The notes under the pieces are model-generated. The model searched no databases. It worked only from the letters and a program-made list of their open reading frames with translations, and had not been told where the DNA came from. Of a stretch of 64,000 bases of DNA, positions 12,127 to 23,383 are shown piece after piece. Made by a program: the position numbers and the translations under genes. The stretch is from Podospora pseudoanserina (taxonomy: Eukaryota; Ascomycota; Sordariomycetes; Sordariales; Podosporaceae), in NCBI RefSeq assembly GCF_035222485.1, contig NC_085920.1, forward strand, positions 7,984,001-8,048,000, given 5' to 3'. Every line of letters begins with the position of its first letter. Within the stretch, counting starts at the first letter, position 1.

Positions 12127-13017
12127 TTGGCCGATCTTCCTGTGCTTGTAGCTGCACGACAGAATTATCCTCATCTTGCTCTTCTCTGTCGTCCGAAACG
12201 AGAGAATGACGTTGTTCTGGGTCACTTGCTTGATCCCTATCGTCATGGCGGCCACGATGCTGAGAGAGGTGCCAGCTGCCTGATTGTGGACCAACCCCAC
12301 GACCGGAGGTGGCGTCATATGGGCTTTGGGGCTGAAGACGTGGCTCGGCATCCGCCGGCTCAAGCTCGCCAGCGAAGCACGAGTCTGGAAAGAGACCCGG
12401 ACGGCCAGCGGGAGGTGGCTACGCGTGGGCGAAGCAAGAGCCGATTGAGAGAGTTGACAACAGGCAACAGAGTCAGTATTGTCCCAGAAGTTCCGGAGCT
12501 ATCTCTCGTCTCCCATGAGTTGGCAAAAGAGAGGGAACGGGGAGAAGAGGAAGATCGATGGACCTTTGACCTGGCCCAGTCCATGGCACCACCCCAAGGC
12601 TCGCAGATCAAAGCAATGAACGGAAAACAATCAAAAGACCAGGCAACAGTAACGACCAACAACCAGTCGGTCCGCCCACAAACCCCACCGAGAGCAGCAG
12701 AGGTGCCGTTGACGCCTGATGCGACGCCAAAAGAGAGGCCGGCAAATAGTCGTGATAATGGAATGCGGCGAGTGCTTCACCAGGCCGAAGCCGTAGAGGA
12801 TCGGACTAAGCCGGCATTACAAGCTTCCAGGAGCTTGGTAGGATCGGCTCCCTCACCACCACCGACCCCAGTCCAGAGCCGTCACCAACTTTGGGGGATA
12901 AAGAAGCAGACTATCAACGGGCCTTTGACGATAAGTGCTTACAAGCCTGAGTTTCTAGCATCGACTCCGCCATCCCAACATGGAAGAGATTCAATCGTTT
13001 GCCCGAACATGGTTTGA
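12127..13017 (+). CDS. Open frame of unknown status, hypothetical
   Basis: A 296-codon frame without an ATG at its 5' end (it opens with TTG). The first in-frame ATG is near 12320. The product is polar and rich in Pro, Ser, Arg and Gln (for example TPPRAAEVPLTPDATPKERP), with no recognised domain and no signal peptide. It sits between a dead retroelement and two pseudogenes, so it may be the remnant of a larger gene or not coding at all. Confidence 0.25.
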   Translation: MADLPVLVAARQNYPHLALLCRPKRENDVVLGHLLDPYRHGGHDAERGASCLIVDQPHDRRWRHMGFGAEDVARHPPAQARQRSTSLERDPDGQREVATRGRSKSRLRELTTGNRVSIVPEVPELSLVSHELAKERERGEEEDRWTFDLAQSMAPPQGSQIKAMNGKQSKDQATVTTNNQSVRPQTPPRAAEVPLTPDATPKERPANSRDNGMRRVLHQAEAVEDRTKPALQASRSLVGSAPSPPPTPVQSRHQLWGIKKQTINGPLTISAYKPEFLASTPPSQHGRDSIVCPNMV

Positions 13018-13119
13018 CGGAGATTCACTCCAGCAGCTGCCCCGTAGCAGAGCACCAGAATCTGGATGAGCACCACATCCACGGCCACGAGCCACGGATG
13101 AGGACTACCCATACCCAAC

Positions 13120-14514
13120 AAGCAGTGTGTCGGATAATTCAGGGGCATGGGTTGTGAATATCCCTCGCCCAGCCACGACCTACAATCTAGCAGAGCAGGG
13201 ACTGGCACGACGGAATGCTGATAATGAATTCAAGCGAAGCGTGCCCAAGCACCACGAGTGGGACGCCATCGAACGAGCACTCCACGTGGCGTCCGTGAGC
13301 ATGATCAACGGACTTGAACTACCAGTTGAGCTATACCGTGGTTTCGGCGATGTCTCCTACCCAACATCGGACCGACCAGATATCAAGAAGACTCACCCAG
13401 TCCGCCAGGGCCTGCCCGTGCGGTAAGATATCGTCTCTGTTCAGGAAAACAACACGACGTTGACTTGAAAAGTATCTTCTTTCCTGCCCGCTATGACCTC
13501 ACGTCTCCCGCACTCTTGCCAACGCTATTCGCAATCCATGTCGGCGGTTTCACCGTTGGATCGCCTTCCGAAGACGACGTGCGGAACCGCGGATTTGCCG
13601 ATTGCCTCTGGATACTGGTAATTGCCCCCAACTACTCGAAAGCCCCCTGGGCTCCATTCCCCGGACCCCTGCTCGATGTCGAGGTTCTATATCACGCCGC
13701 CCTGAACGATGAGTCGTTGCCCATAGACCGAATGCGAACCGCCATCGCGGGGTTCGTCGCCGGCGTAAGCTTCGCGTTGGGTCTTGCCCAGCTGCCCGGC
13801 GTCAAAACAGGTCGAGACCCAAATGTACATCACCAACCTCATCCGCACTTCTCCCAGCCACCCAGATCTAACCCGTCACCAGGGGCGGTGATATCTGTTT
13901 GCGGGATTCTAGATTTTACCGTGTCGGGTGTCCCAGAAGCTGAAGACGAGACCATACAAAAAGGATCTGCGGGGTCCCCGAGGTTGGGGCCAAGGGGCTG
14001 GATTGGATGGGGAAGTTGTCGCCGTCGAGCGCGTGGAGTCACATACCGTATGGCCATGACGCGGCTGATCCATTGCTGTCGCCATCTTTTGCGAATAGGG
14101 GTGAGCTGTCACCGCATGTATTTGTGATTGCTGTTGAGCTGGACTGTTTGGCTCATGAGAGCTGGAAGACTGTTTTAGTTGGGGGAGGGGGGCCGGTGCC
14201 AGATCTTGATGAGAGGGTGGGACGAACGGAGAGGGCTCAATGGAGGGGATGTTTGGAGGATGCGAAACATACCAGGTTTTCTTGGGCGGAAGACATGGAC
14301 ATGGAGGATGGTGTCAAGGGGGAGCACGAAATGGCTGCTCGTGCCGGATGTGGTGCATGGGTTTGATTCGGCGAACTGGAGGAATAAATATCTCGGTGGG
14401 GATGAAGAGGCGAGGATGGATGCAGAGATGAAGACGATGGCTTATCAAAGGGAAGTGGCAGAGTGGCTGTGGGGGGGTTGTTTGGAGATGATGGTCAAGG
14501 TAAGCGGGTTTTGA
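13120..14514 (+). pseudogene. Alpha/beta-hydrolase (HSL/esterase-like) pseudogene
   Basis: Pieces of one esterase of the alpha/beta-hydrolase-3 type can be followed through several frames. From about 13200 the text reads RRNADNEFKRSVPKHHEW and VELYRGFGDVSYPTSDRPDI. From 13465 it reads FAIHVGGFTVG (oxyanion-hole region, normally HGGGF) and IAGFVAGVSFALGLAQLPG (nucleophile elbow, normally GxSxG). After a one-base shift near 13935 it gives RPYKKDLRGPRGWGQGAGLD and FVIAVELDCLAHESW. After another shift it ends in LLVPDVVHGFDSANW with the expected catalytic His. The nucleophile Ser position reads Val, and at least two further frameshifts and stops are present, so no active enzyme can be made. It lies next to a transporter pseudogene. 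Confidence 0.75.
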
Positions 14515-14559
14515 TTTCTGCATACTGTTTAGAGAAACTCCGACGCTCTTGACAATTTT

Positions 14560-15465
14560 ATGATGCTTTTATTACCTACAGTACCTAAACATCTTCGCTC
14601 GACTCGGTGACTTTTTGGGGACCAAACTCCTGATCTCATGGTCGCCTTGTCCATCATTACCATCCGCCCAGCGGATGCAAGTTGCCAATAGTCTCAGCGC
14701 TGTCCAGGCGGGTATAAGAATACTGCCTTTGCTGCTTTGCGCCCAGTGGCAACGGCCATGTCGGGTGTCATCCTGTCCAAGCTGAGGCTGCCACCGTTGT
14801 ATGCTGCTTGTGGGGTGTAGTCTCCAGGCTGTCGGGGGTGGGGTTGTTTGGATGGTTGTCAACCGGGGAGGACTTGACTATCCCACCAAGCCAGTAATGG
14901 TCTGCAGGTCGTGATGGGGTTTGGGTTCGGGTTCAACATGGGGACGTTGCTGATGATGATGCCGCTTGCGGTCAAACAAGAGGATATGCGTATGTTGTCT
15001 GGCGTCCTGTTGTCAACTCTCAGCTAACTATTGCCCCTGTTTACAGCTGTCACCATGGGGCCTGTCACACATATCCGAGTGTTGGGCGGGGGACTATTGG
15101 CCTGGCTGTTTGCTCAGCTTTGTTGCGTAGTCATGTCTGTTCTAGCACTGCCGGGCTTGAACTGACTGAAGAGCAAGCGTCTGCCGCTTCCAAGGCTCCT
15201 GAGGCCCTTGGAGCGGTGCCGTTTGAAGATTTAATTCTGGTTAGACAGGCCTATGCGGATGGTTATACTCGGCAGATGAGGGCAATGCTGTACTTTTGTG
15301 TTGCCGCCATGGTATCGCTTCTGTTTCTTGCGGAGAAGCACCCACGAAGGTTACAAACAAGGGAAGGTGGAGAGCTAGCGGTCCCCGTATGGTTAATGTT
15401 GTCACGATGCGGTTTCATTTGGCTTCGTGATGGATACACAGGCACTATACAAGTACGCCACAGAT
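14560..15465 (+). pseudogene. DHA2-type MFS efflux transporter pseudogene, C-terminal half
   Basis: Fragments match the C-terminal half of a 14-TM drug:H+ antiporter: LSAVQAGIRILPF (14690s), ATAMSGVILSKLRLPPLYAA, VVMGFGFGFNMGTLLMMMPL (14908 on) and VTMGPVTHIRVLGGG (15050 on). The last two are separated by an intact-looking intron (about 14989-15050; donor GTATGT, branch GCTAAC, acceptor ACAG). A one-base excess in a G run near 15090 throws the frame, after which TIGLAVCSALLRSH and LELTEEQASAASKAPEALGA follow to about 15360. Earlier shifts occur near 14720 and 14815. The N-terminal half is missing. Such pumps usually export toxins or drugs at the plasma membrane; this copy is dead. Confidence 0.75.
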
Positions 15466-15526
15466 AAAGCGATCCATTTCCATGTCTCCAAACATTCTTA
15501 CACACCATGCAAAATATCTATCTAGA

Positions 15527-17893
15527 CTAGATAGTCAATCTTGTCGCGTTTCCAGCAACGTAATCGGCGACGAGCGCTTGTGCGTTTTCGATGGCTTTTC
15601 TAATCTCTTGAACCTGAACTCCAGCCAGCCTAGCTTGGGTTTTGGCCTTGAGGGTAGCTTCCCGAGCATTGGCAGCCCTCTGTTTGGCACTAGCGATTAC
15701 CTGGGCTGCATTCACACAGAGTTGCCGTATTTCGTCGTCCACGTCACCGCTGAGGGCGAAGGGATCCCAGTCGTCCAGCTCCTCGTCTTCCTCTGTGGGC
15801 TGTTGGATCAACAATTCGTGCCACCGCCCGGCCCTATCATTTTCCGGGGCTGCTTTGCCGTTCGCAAGAAGGTGTTTTATACCTTTGCGAGCAGGGGAAT
15901 CTGTGGCTGGACGATACCAGTCTATAATTGGGTTGTCTTGTGTTCCCTCACTCTTCCCTCGACGCCAAAGCTTTTCGGATGTGATATTCACCTCCACGCC
16001 GCCAACTTTGATGGTGAACTCGTCCGGAATGATGATTGACAAAGGTATCTTGGGCACTTTGGCCTCCTCCCAGTTGACATCCACATCTGGTGCATCTTGA
16101 TTTGTCTTGTTGCGCTTAGACGGTCTTGGATCTTCTGGCGACCCCTCGTTTGGCCGTTTCCTTGACAGTCTGGTCTGGTTCCCTAGACTGGCATTCCCAC
16201 GCCCTTCATTTGCGACTTCGCTTGATCCTATCCCGGTCTGTGGTTTTGGGTGTTGTGACTTCTCGAAAAGCACGTCCAGATAGCTAGACTGAAGGAAATT
16301 ATTCATAACCCTTCTATATTTTGTGACGTCAGCATCGAGCTCAGCCGCGTCGGACTTGAACCAGGTGTCGATGGCGGACAACTTTTTCACCAAATCTCTA
16401 GCCTCAGCTAGAGTTTTGGGAGGCGTCTGGATATTGTGCGTGATCTTCTCGTACAGCAGGATGTAAGCCAGAGCCACGTCGAACATTGCATTTTGGGAGC
16501 TAATAGGGACGCAGTGGCTGAACGAGCGGAACCATAACTCATCGGTGTCTTCGTCAATCACAATGTCGTTTGCTTGCAGATCCTTGGAAACCAGTCCATA
16601 TACCAAATTGAGGGTCTTGACACCATCGAGTAGTTTTTCAAGGTGAGCCAATTTGAAGGGTCGCTTCTTGTCTGCAGTTGAAAAGGTATTGATGTTGGGA
16701 CCCCTTGCGGCCTGTGTGAGGTAGCCCACCACCGACTTCTTTTCGAGAACTGCATGGTGAAAGCGGCCAAGGATTTGACCGTTGGGGATGGTAAGAATTC
16801 GATTAAGAACGTACAGATTGCGAAGGCAATGGGAGATTGTCTTTGCATCTTTCGTGCAGTAATATCTGAAATCGGCCTCAACGACGCGGCCTTCCTTGAT
16901 TGGGCCTCCCTTTTCGCCGACAGTACTGATGTAAGCCACCCTGTCTACCTGGCCTGGTCTCCGGATCAGCTCCAGGAGCTTGTTTCGATAAACAAACCCG
17001 CGAAACCCAGGTTCTGTCGGCTTCACAGCCTCGTGCTTCCTATCAACATAGGAAGGCTGGATGGGTATCGTGGATTTACCCGAAGAAACAAGGTTTCCAT
17101 CGGTATCTGCCACGAAAGTCTGATGTGCAGGAGCCAGCTTGTCGCAGATGGCCGGCAGCCAAATTCTGGCGTACTCGTAAAACTTCTTTTCTGATTCGAT
17201 TCGGCGCACATGGTTGTCGGGGATCTTGGGAACTGCTTCGGTAGCAAACTGGAGTTGCATGTACTGTCGGCGCTCCTGGTCGAAAAACACACAGGAATAG
17301 TGCGTGTCATCCCATTCGTCGTGTTCAAACACGAACCTTCTGTGTTTGGGAATCATGGCGGTTGTCGTCTGATCGTCCAAGCAGGCAAGTAAGTACTGAT
17401 GTTACCCGTACTTGCCATTTTCTAGGTTATTAATGATGCTGAGTAGGGATTTTAAACAACGATTCGCGACAACAAAGAAGCCGACATCTCGATCCGGAGA
17501 TAGAGGCTTCCACGTTGGTGACCCGTCCTCAGCACTGCACAAAGGCACTGTCAGACTCGGCACACTTAATACGTTCCTTTTGTGAGCATCAAACAATGGA
17601 CAGTCTGCAATTGAAAACCCACTGTTAGCAGAGCTTATTTCTTTGCTGTAAAAATGGATCACTCGACTACCCTCTTTGACAGCGGTGAGTAGCAGTGTTG
17701 GTGCGCCATGGTGAGGACAAGACCCGTTGGTTTTACATGAAGATGTGACCATTTCGGTTGACGACTTCCCCTTCCGTTTGTTTGGCTGCAGCCTCGGGGG
17801 CTTCATAAGCACTGTCCCAAAGGATTTGGTTATTTGGGTCTGATATATGGTTCCTGGCACTCTTCTCTCGAGGTGAGTGATGGCTCTTTCCAT
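15527..17893 (-). CDS. Pseudokinase-like protein, about 764 aa
   Basis: Two exons are inferred: 17412-17893 and 15527-17339, with a 72-nt intron (17340-17411) that removes the stop between two frames and joins SIINNLENGK to RFVFEHDEWDDTHYS. The large exon has no good ATG of its own at its 5' end, which supports the join. Residues about 180-450 resemble a degenerate protein-kinase fold. VSKDLQANDIVID (about 412-424) stands where HRDLKPxN is expected and keeps the Asp and Asn. The DFG position reads WFRSF, so the metal-binding Asp is lost. After this come a basic segment with RKRP and RPSKRNK and a coiled-coil-like C-terminus. Catalysis is therefore doubtful. Further 5' exons cannot be excluded. 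Confidence 0.6.
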
Positions 17894-18289
17894 TCTCGAT
17901 GCCTTTCACAGGCAGTCGGGGATTACGCTACCCGTCAGGCATCCTGTGTCCCATCTTATCAAGACGAGGCTAATTCTTGGGGACCCCACAACCACCATGA
18001 TTGGATGCTGGCGCTTTCCACCGTTCCTTGCAACCTGTCGCGGTGATGTTCCAGACCTGCAACCCCGACAACCAGAGAGGCCAGTGATCAAGTGTAACCG
18101 CTGCGGAATTTATTTAACGCGCACTTATGCCCTTGGCTTTTCATTACTTGCTTAATGCACACATTTCTTTTTGACGGATCAGAAACTCGTCCCGTCATCG
18201 CTTGTAGCTGACATGTTGTCACCCTCTGCACACTTGCCTGACACCTCCACACACCACCGCCCAATGCAGCAAACAGTCTCGCATCTCAA
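17894..18289. other. Short intergenic region
   Basis: About 400 bp between the start of the pseudokinase-like gene and the 3' end of the YDR124W-like gene. Nothing recognisable. Confidence 0.6.
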
Positions 18290-19818
18290 TCAAACAATAA
18301 CCCCAGTCGGAAACGCCGCTGCATGCACATTTTCCCCAGCATGGCAGAGTTGCGGAAACCCAACAGACATATACGGCACTCCCGCAAGTTGTTCCTCTTC
18401 GCCAACAGCATACCCATACTGCATCAGCCCGGTTTGATCAGCATACGTCTCCGTTTGCACATCCTGCCCGTTGTCGACCACATACTCTCCCGCCATAGCA
18501 GGAAGCCGAATCATATCGATCGGCAGCGGAAGGGAAGGCAATGACACCGCATTGCCAACAGGTGCAGGGATCCCTTGCCCGGACCCCGTCGGACCAGGTG
18601 GAACCTCGAGACAGACCTCGGGTACCGAACCCGACGCCAGCACTGACCCAGCAAGCTGCGGATCGGGGGCGAGGTCACTCATGTCGGGTGGGAGTTCGAG
18701 GTCAAAGTCGTTGGCGGTGGGGTTGTAAGCGGCGCTTCGTTTGCGGTATTTGGGTCGAAGGGTTTTGGCCGGCCAGACGTGGATGGTGGATTGGTCGTCT
18801 GTTTACGGTGGCCACTGGTCAGCAGTTGGATGAATCGTGGGAATGGAGGTGCTCCATACCAATCTGGCCAGCCTTGAACGATGCCTCTGCTTTGGCAACA
18901 TGGAATATTTCCTCCAGGATTGGCCTCTTTGCCCCATTTCGGGGCTCTTCTTGGAACCAGGTTGAGATGGTCTCCATGACTACCGATTCCAAGCGTCCAA
19001 TGTCAAAATTAGCCTCTTGGATCTCGGGATGCTGTCGGTGATGGGGCTCCGTGATGAGTCTGATGAGGTGAACAAGGAGACGAATTCGCGCTGCAGTTTA
19101 AAGCGTTAACACCGGACACATTTGTGAGGAAAGGCGGGAAGCTAACGTGTCTTGGGAATGTAGGAAGGGTCAACATGTCGAATTCTGTCATTCTCGTCCA
19201 CCCCACCATCTTGTGGCCACCAAGGCGGCGCGGCGCTGTCGCCTTTGATATAAGGGTAGTGATGCTTCTTCTTTGGGGCGATGATCTTGATCAGGATCCT
19301 GGCCAGGATGATGCATCCTCGCTGTTCAAAGAGTTGGAAACGTCCATCATAAAACTGCCACACAGCTTCTGCGTCCCCGATTCTGAGCGTGTCCGTCTTG
19401 ATACTCTGCTGGGTTTGGGTCTGGGTTGAGGGCTGGACCGGTAGCTGTAGGGGCGTCGACACCGGCATCAAAGACTGGCAATTCGGCATATAGGCATATC
19501 CGATCGACTGCGGATCTACGGCAAGCATCATACCGGCACTGTGGTATAAGCTGATCGGTTCTGCAAAGCTTGGGTTAGTGCTGGCAAGGACAAATTGGGA
19601 CCTGGGCTGCCAATGTTCAAACCCTGATGGTGATTGCCACCTCCATATGGGGGATCTGGCGGTTGATGATGCGGGAAACTGGCCTGATGGGAATAGGGGT
19701 CGAATGAAGTGTATGCCAGGTCCAAGAATGCAGGGGCCAGAGGCAGCAACTCGTCATCAACAGCCATGGTGTTCGAGCTGATGATGACCGCTGGGGGAAT
19801 TATCCCTTCAAACTCCAT
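18290..19818 (-). CDS. YDR124W-like helical-bundle (DUF2841) protein, 456 aa
   Basis: Four exons are inferred: 19602-19818, 19147-19560, 18860-19090 and 18290-18798, with introns of 41, 56 and 61 nt. All phases agree and the sum is a whole number of codons. The start MEFEGIIPPAVII was chosen because the upstream codons look like leader. The central part, LRIGDAEAVWQFYDGRFQLF then IKIIAPKKKHHYPY then PPWWP then RIRLLVHLIRL, fits the fungal YDR124W-like helical bundle, the family that includes a protein of the Aspergillus fumigatus hrmA-associated subtelomeric cluster. The flanks are low-complexity (Pro, Gln, Gly). Function is not established; no signal peptide or membrane segment is seen. The 5' donor of intron 1 (GTCCCA) is atypical. 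Confidence 0.8.
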
Positions 19819-21274
19819 TGTGCTTCTGTTTGCTGAATCTTTGGTATCCTGTTGAGTAGCAGAGATTGCTTGGAAAACGGAAATCGACAAGGACAGGAAA
19901 ACGATGTTGACCTGGAAAGCTCCAGAGCATTGGCACGGCCTTGCAATCGAAATCCACATTCACAAGACGGTTTGCAACACGGCAGAAGCTGCATATCACG
20001 CTGCATGGCGTGCACCTTTCACGATGCAGCGCCATTGGACATTCCATATCACCCAACATCAGAGACAGGACGGCTGCAAACACTGCAGAGCAGCAATAGT
20101 TGTGCTGCAGGTTTCAACGTTTACGGAACGGAATTGAAGGGGGGGGGTGATCCTATTAGGAACTTCAGACCCCCGCTCCCGTTTCTAAGAGTATTTTGCT
20201 TGAAATCCCATCCACAATATGCCCTTGAAACACCCTCCTTAGTCATAACGACGTCGAGTCTCCAAGCAAGCGTTCTACACATCAAGGCCTGGGCAAAAGA
20301 GCAGGCAGCCGAAAACTGCTGTTGTCCAGTTGGGCAAGCGACGAGCGACTTATGCAGGGCATTTTTGCACCAAGCCGGAGTTGGACTGGTTGCAAACCTC
20401 AGCCCAGTGTTCTGCCCCGGATACCTCCCGATGGGATCATAGGCTCTCTGACACTTGAGAGTCCCTTTTGGGCTCTGGTTGTCTTGAAAAGTGTCTTAGT
20501 ATAGTACCTGTTGGTCATTCGTGCACGTCACGCCGATCCGTTCTTGGAGCGTCACCTGCTTTACTCAAACTGCCACTGACAACGCAAGAGGCCAATGGAA
20601 CAAACAACCCCGTGGAGGAGCGGGGCCTTGAACAGTGCGAGCTGGAGGCTGAAGCGGGAGGCCAGTAATTGGTTTAGCGTGAGTGAGTAACAAGAGCTGA
20701 GGATGTAGCATATCGGTATAAGCCATACAGAAGAAAAACACGTACCACATCACCTCCATCCACTGTTCTCAAGGGACTGAGCCTCGATTCTCGTATTTGC
20801 ACGCAGCAGAATGAGCGGTTCTGTAGGTGTAAGGTATCAAAATACCTAATGATCTCATCACCACCTGAAGGATACACATTGAAATGCCCTTCGTCTTAGA
20901 GTTTGTTGTTTTATAGATGTTTATCGGCAGCGACCTTGTCCTCGGACAAGCCCGGCAGTATGATCCCGCCCAACAAAACAAGAGAACAATACTTGCTGGT
21001 ATTCATCCGGCAGGGCCGTAACAGATTCCTAAAACGTGAGTGTTGAGTCTCGAAACAGAAAATTGATCAAGTTGTCCTCCAGCTGTCACCGTCTGTCCGC
21101 CACCTGGTGTTCTGCTCAGGGGCTATCAGAGGTGCGGCTGAGATGGGTGTAACCAGCCTCCTCGTTGTTCAAAAACAAATGAATATGCCTACCAGGGTTG
21201 CGCTTCACAATCTTTTCCGGTCAGACTCGACCGTTTCCGAATGCCTGTCTGAATATGACAAGTCGGACGAGATC
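19819..21274. other. Intergenic region between divergent genes
   Basis: Nearly 1.5 kb, presumably with the promoters of the YDR124W-like gene (-) and the HET gene (+). Open frames such as 19852-20442 + lack support. Confidence 0.55.
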
Positions 21275-23236
21275 ATGTCTACCAAAGAGATTTTCAAGTA
21301 CTCCTCGTCGCTCCCTCCCGGCGAGATCCGGCTGCTGTCACTGGTCCCTTGTTCGTCAACGCTCAACTTCCGCCTCATCACAACCCCACTTTCCTCTCCG
21401 GTTCCGTACCTCGCTCTCTCTTACGTCTGGGGAACACCCAGAACAGCGTCCGACTCATCTGCGCCATCAATCTCGGTAGACAACCAACCCTTCATTGTCA
21501 CCCCAAATCTGCACTCGGCGCTCACCTCGCTTTTGACTCCTGAGCTCCAGTCCGGTCTGCCAATATGGGTAGATGCGGTCTGCATCAACCAAGTGGACGA
21601 CGTCGAGAAAGAAGGCCAGATTAAACAGATGGATCAGGTCTACCGCAACTCTGAAAGGGTTATTGTCCACCTTGGCGACAGTCCCAATCCCGACACGGCA
21701 AGAGCGGTGCAGCAGCTGAGAAGGCTGGGGAAAAAGGTGTGGGATGCTGACGCGGTCATCCTGCGGGAGCAGGATATGCAGCATTGGCCCAATTTCGACC
21801 ACCTCGATGATGAACCTGAGGAAAAAAGGAGGCGAACTGCGGTTAGAGACAAGATCTTCAAAATGATCAAGCAAGAGAGGGGTGGAATAACCTGGCCGCG
21901 CCCCAAGATTCCTGCTTCGGCGGCGTTGGATTTGTTCCATCGGCCTTGGTTCGGCCGGGCTTGGATTATTCAGGAGCTTGTCATGGCACCTGACCATGAG
22001 CGAGGTGATGGCGGCTGCGTGTTTGCTGTTGGGGCGGAGAGGATCAGATGGGAGCATCTCTGGGCTGCGCATCTCTTCTTGGTCTTGTGGTTCATCTTGG
22101 AAGCAAGGTCGATCGGAAAGGCAAAGACTTATCTCGGGAAACTGATTGCTTTTGGCGTCTATGTCAGAAGAATTGGCATGATTCCGAGAGCCTTCAGCGC
22201 CAGGGCGGCGCAAACACTGGGTCTGAGGAAGAAGTACTTGCAAGGAGAGCTTGGACTTCGCATGAAGGACTTGCTTCTGCAGCTCTATGTTGGCGATTCC
22301 GGAGGCTTGTTAGGGTGTAGATATCCCCAGGACAAGGTCAATGCATTGAGAGGGATGTCCAGTGATGGAGAAATGCTTGACAGGTTTATGACACCAGGGG
22401 CGGATTGGGTAGACGTCTACACTTCATTAGCCAGGTATTTGTACGAAGATGGGGATCTAGGCTTTCTTGGTCTGTGTCGGCAGCGAAATCCCAGACTACC
22501 CTCTTGGGTCCCAGACTGGTCGCAACAACAACGTCCCCCGTGGCTGGGCTACAGCGGCGACAAGGGAATACCGCTCTACAATGCCGGGGGTGACACCAGA
22601 GCTGAGGTGCTTGCTAGGGGTGAAGATGGACGCGTACTCGTACTCAAAGGCTACATCGTGGACACAATCCAAGATGTTGGATCTTTGTGGGTTGCTGACC
22701 TCGCCGACGATTTCAACTGGGAGTCGGCCAAGTTGCGTATCGATGATATTGACCGGTTCCTATCTCTCAGCGAGAAGTACACACCCCAGACGGCCAGGTG
22801 GCGTATAATGTCGGCCGACAAGGAACTGAACGATGTGATGCATCAACGGCGAGCCACCCAGGTGTCCCAAGAATCATTCCTGCTGTTGGAAAGCGCAACA
22901 AAACTATACGACCCCGGAGCTGGTTCATCGGGGGCTTGGTACCTTACATACCGCAATGTTCTGATGTCACTTTATGGAAGCCGAGCTTTTATTTCGAATA
23001 AAGGGTATGTCGGGCTGTGCCCGGGCACAGCGGATCTGGAAGACACGATTTTCATTCCCAGCGGGAGTCATTGCCCTTACGCCATCCGAAAGCAACCCGC
23101 CCCAGCCTCCGTCTCCGACGCGGAAGAAAGATGGATATTGCTGGGTGAGGCTTACGTCCATGGCATCATGGATGGGGAACTTGAACTGGGAAAGCCTACA
23201 TCAGACATCACCGCAAGCATGTTCTCACTGGCGTGA
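21275..23236 (+). CDS. HET-domain (heterokaryon incompatibility) protein, about 653 aa
   Basis: The HET domain lies near the N-terminus. From the chosen start the protein reads FKYSSSLPPGEIRLLSLVP, then LALSYVWGTP, then LPIWVDAVCINQVD and QMDQVYRNSERVIVHLGD, the three classical HET motif blocks. The C-terminal part includes LPSWVPDWS, also usual in the family, and no NACHT, ankyrin or WD repeats. HET domains trigger cell death when non-self is recognised in hyphal fusion, and a TIR-like fold has been proposed. The frame is open 168 nt further upstream to a GTG, with in-frame ATGs at 21143 and later, so the start is uncertain. The gene is convergent with the UstYa gene, only 147 bp apart. Confidence 0.88.
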   Translation: MSTKEIFKYSSSLPPGEIRLLSLVPCSSTLNFRLITTPLSSPVPYLALSYVWGTPRTASDSSAPSISVDNQPFIVTPNLHSALTSLLTPELQSGLPIWVDAVCINQVDDVEKEGQIKQMDQVYRNSERVIVHLGDSPNPDTARAVQQLRRLGKKVWDADAVILREQDMQHWPNFDHLDDEPEEKRRRTAVRDKIFKMIKQERGGITWPRPKIPASAALDLFHRPWFGRAWIIQELVMAPDHERGDGGCVFAVGAERIRWEHLWAAHLFLVLWFILEARSIGKAKTYLGKLIAFGVYVRRIGMIPRAFSARAAQTLGLRKKYLQGELGLRMKDLLLQLYVGDSGGLLGCRYPQDKVNALRGMSSDGEMLDRFMTPGADWVDVYTSLARYLYEDGDLGFLGLCRQRNPRLPSWVPDWSQQQRPPWLGYSGDKGIPLYNAGGDTRAEVLARGEDGRVLVLKGYIVDTIQDVGSLWVADLADDFNWESAKLRIDDIDRFLSLSEKYTPQTARWRIMSADKELNDVMHQRRATQVSQESFLLLESATKLYDPGAGSSGAWYLTYRNVLMSLYGSRAFISNKGYVGLCPGTADLEDTIFIPSGSHCPYAIRKQPAPASVSDAEERWILLGEAYVHGIMDGELELGKPTSDITASMFSLA

Positions 23237-23383
23237 TTGGATTTGGTCTTCATTGCCATCATCATGGTAGTGCCCGAACGCCGTTAAATCAAAAGCCAGC
23301 CCATCCTAGTAGCCCAAACGCCTCCAATTAATGCATCCCACCCCCGAGTTCTCGGCCAACGTGCAGCCCTAGTCTCTGATCGT

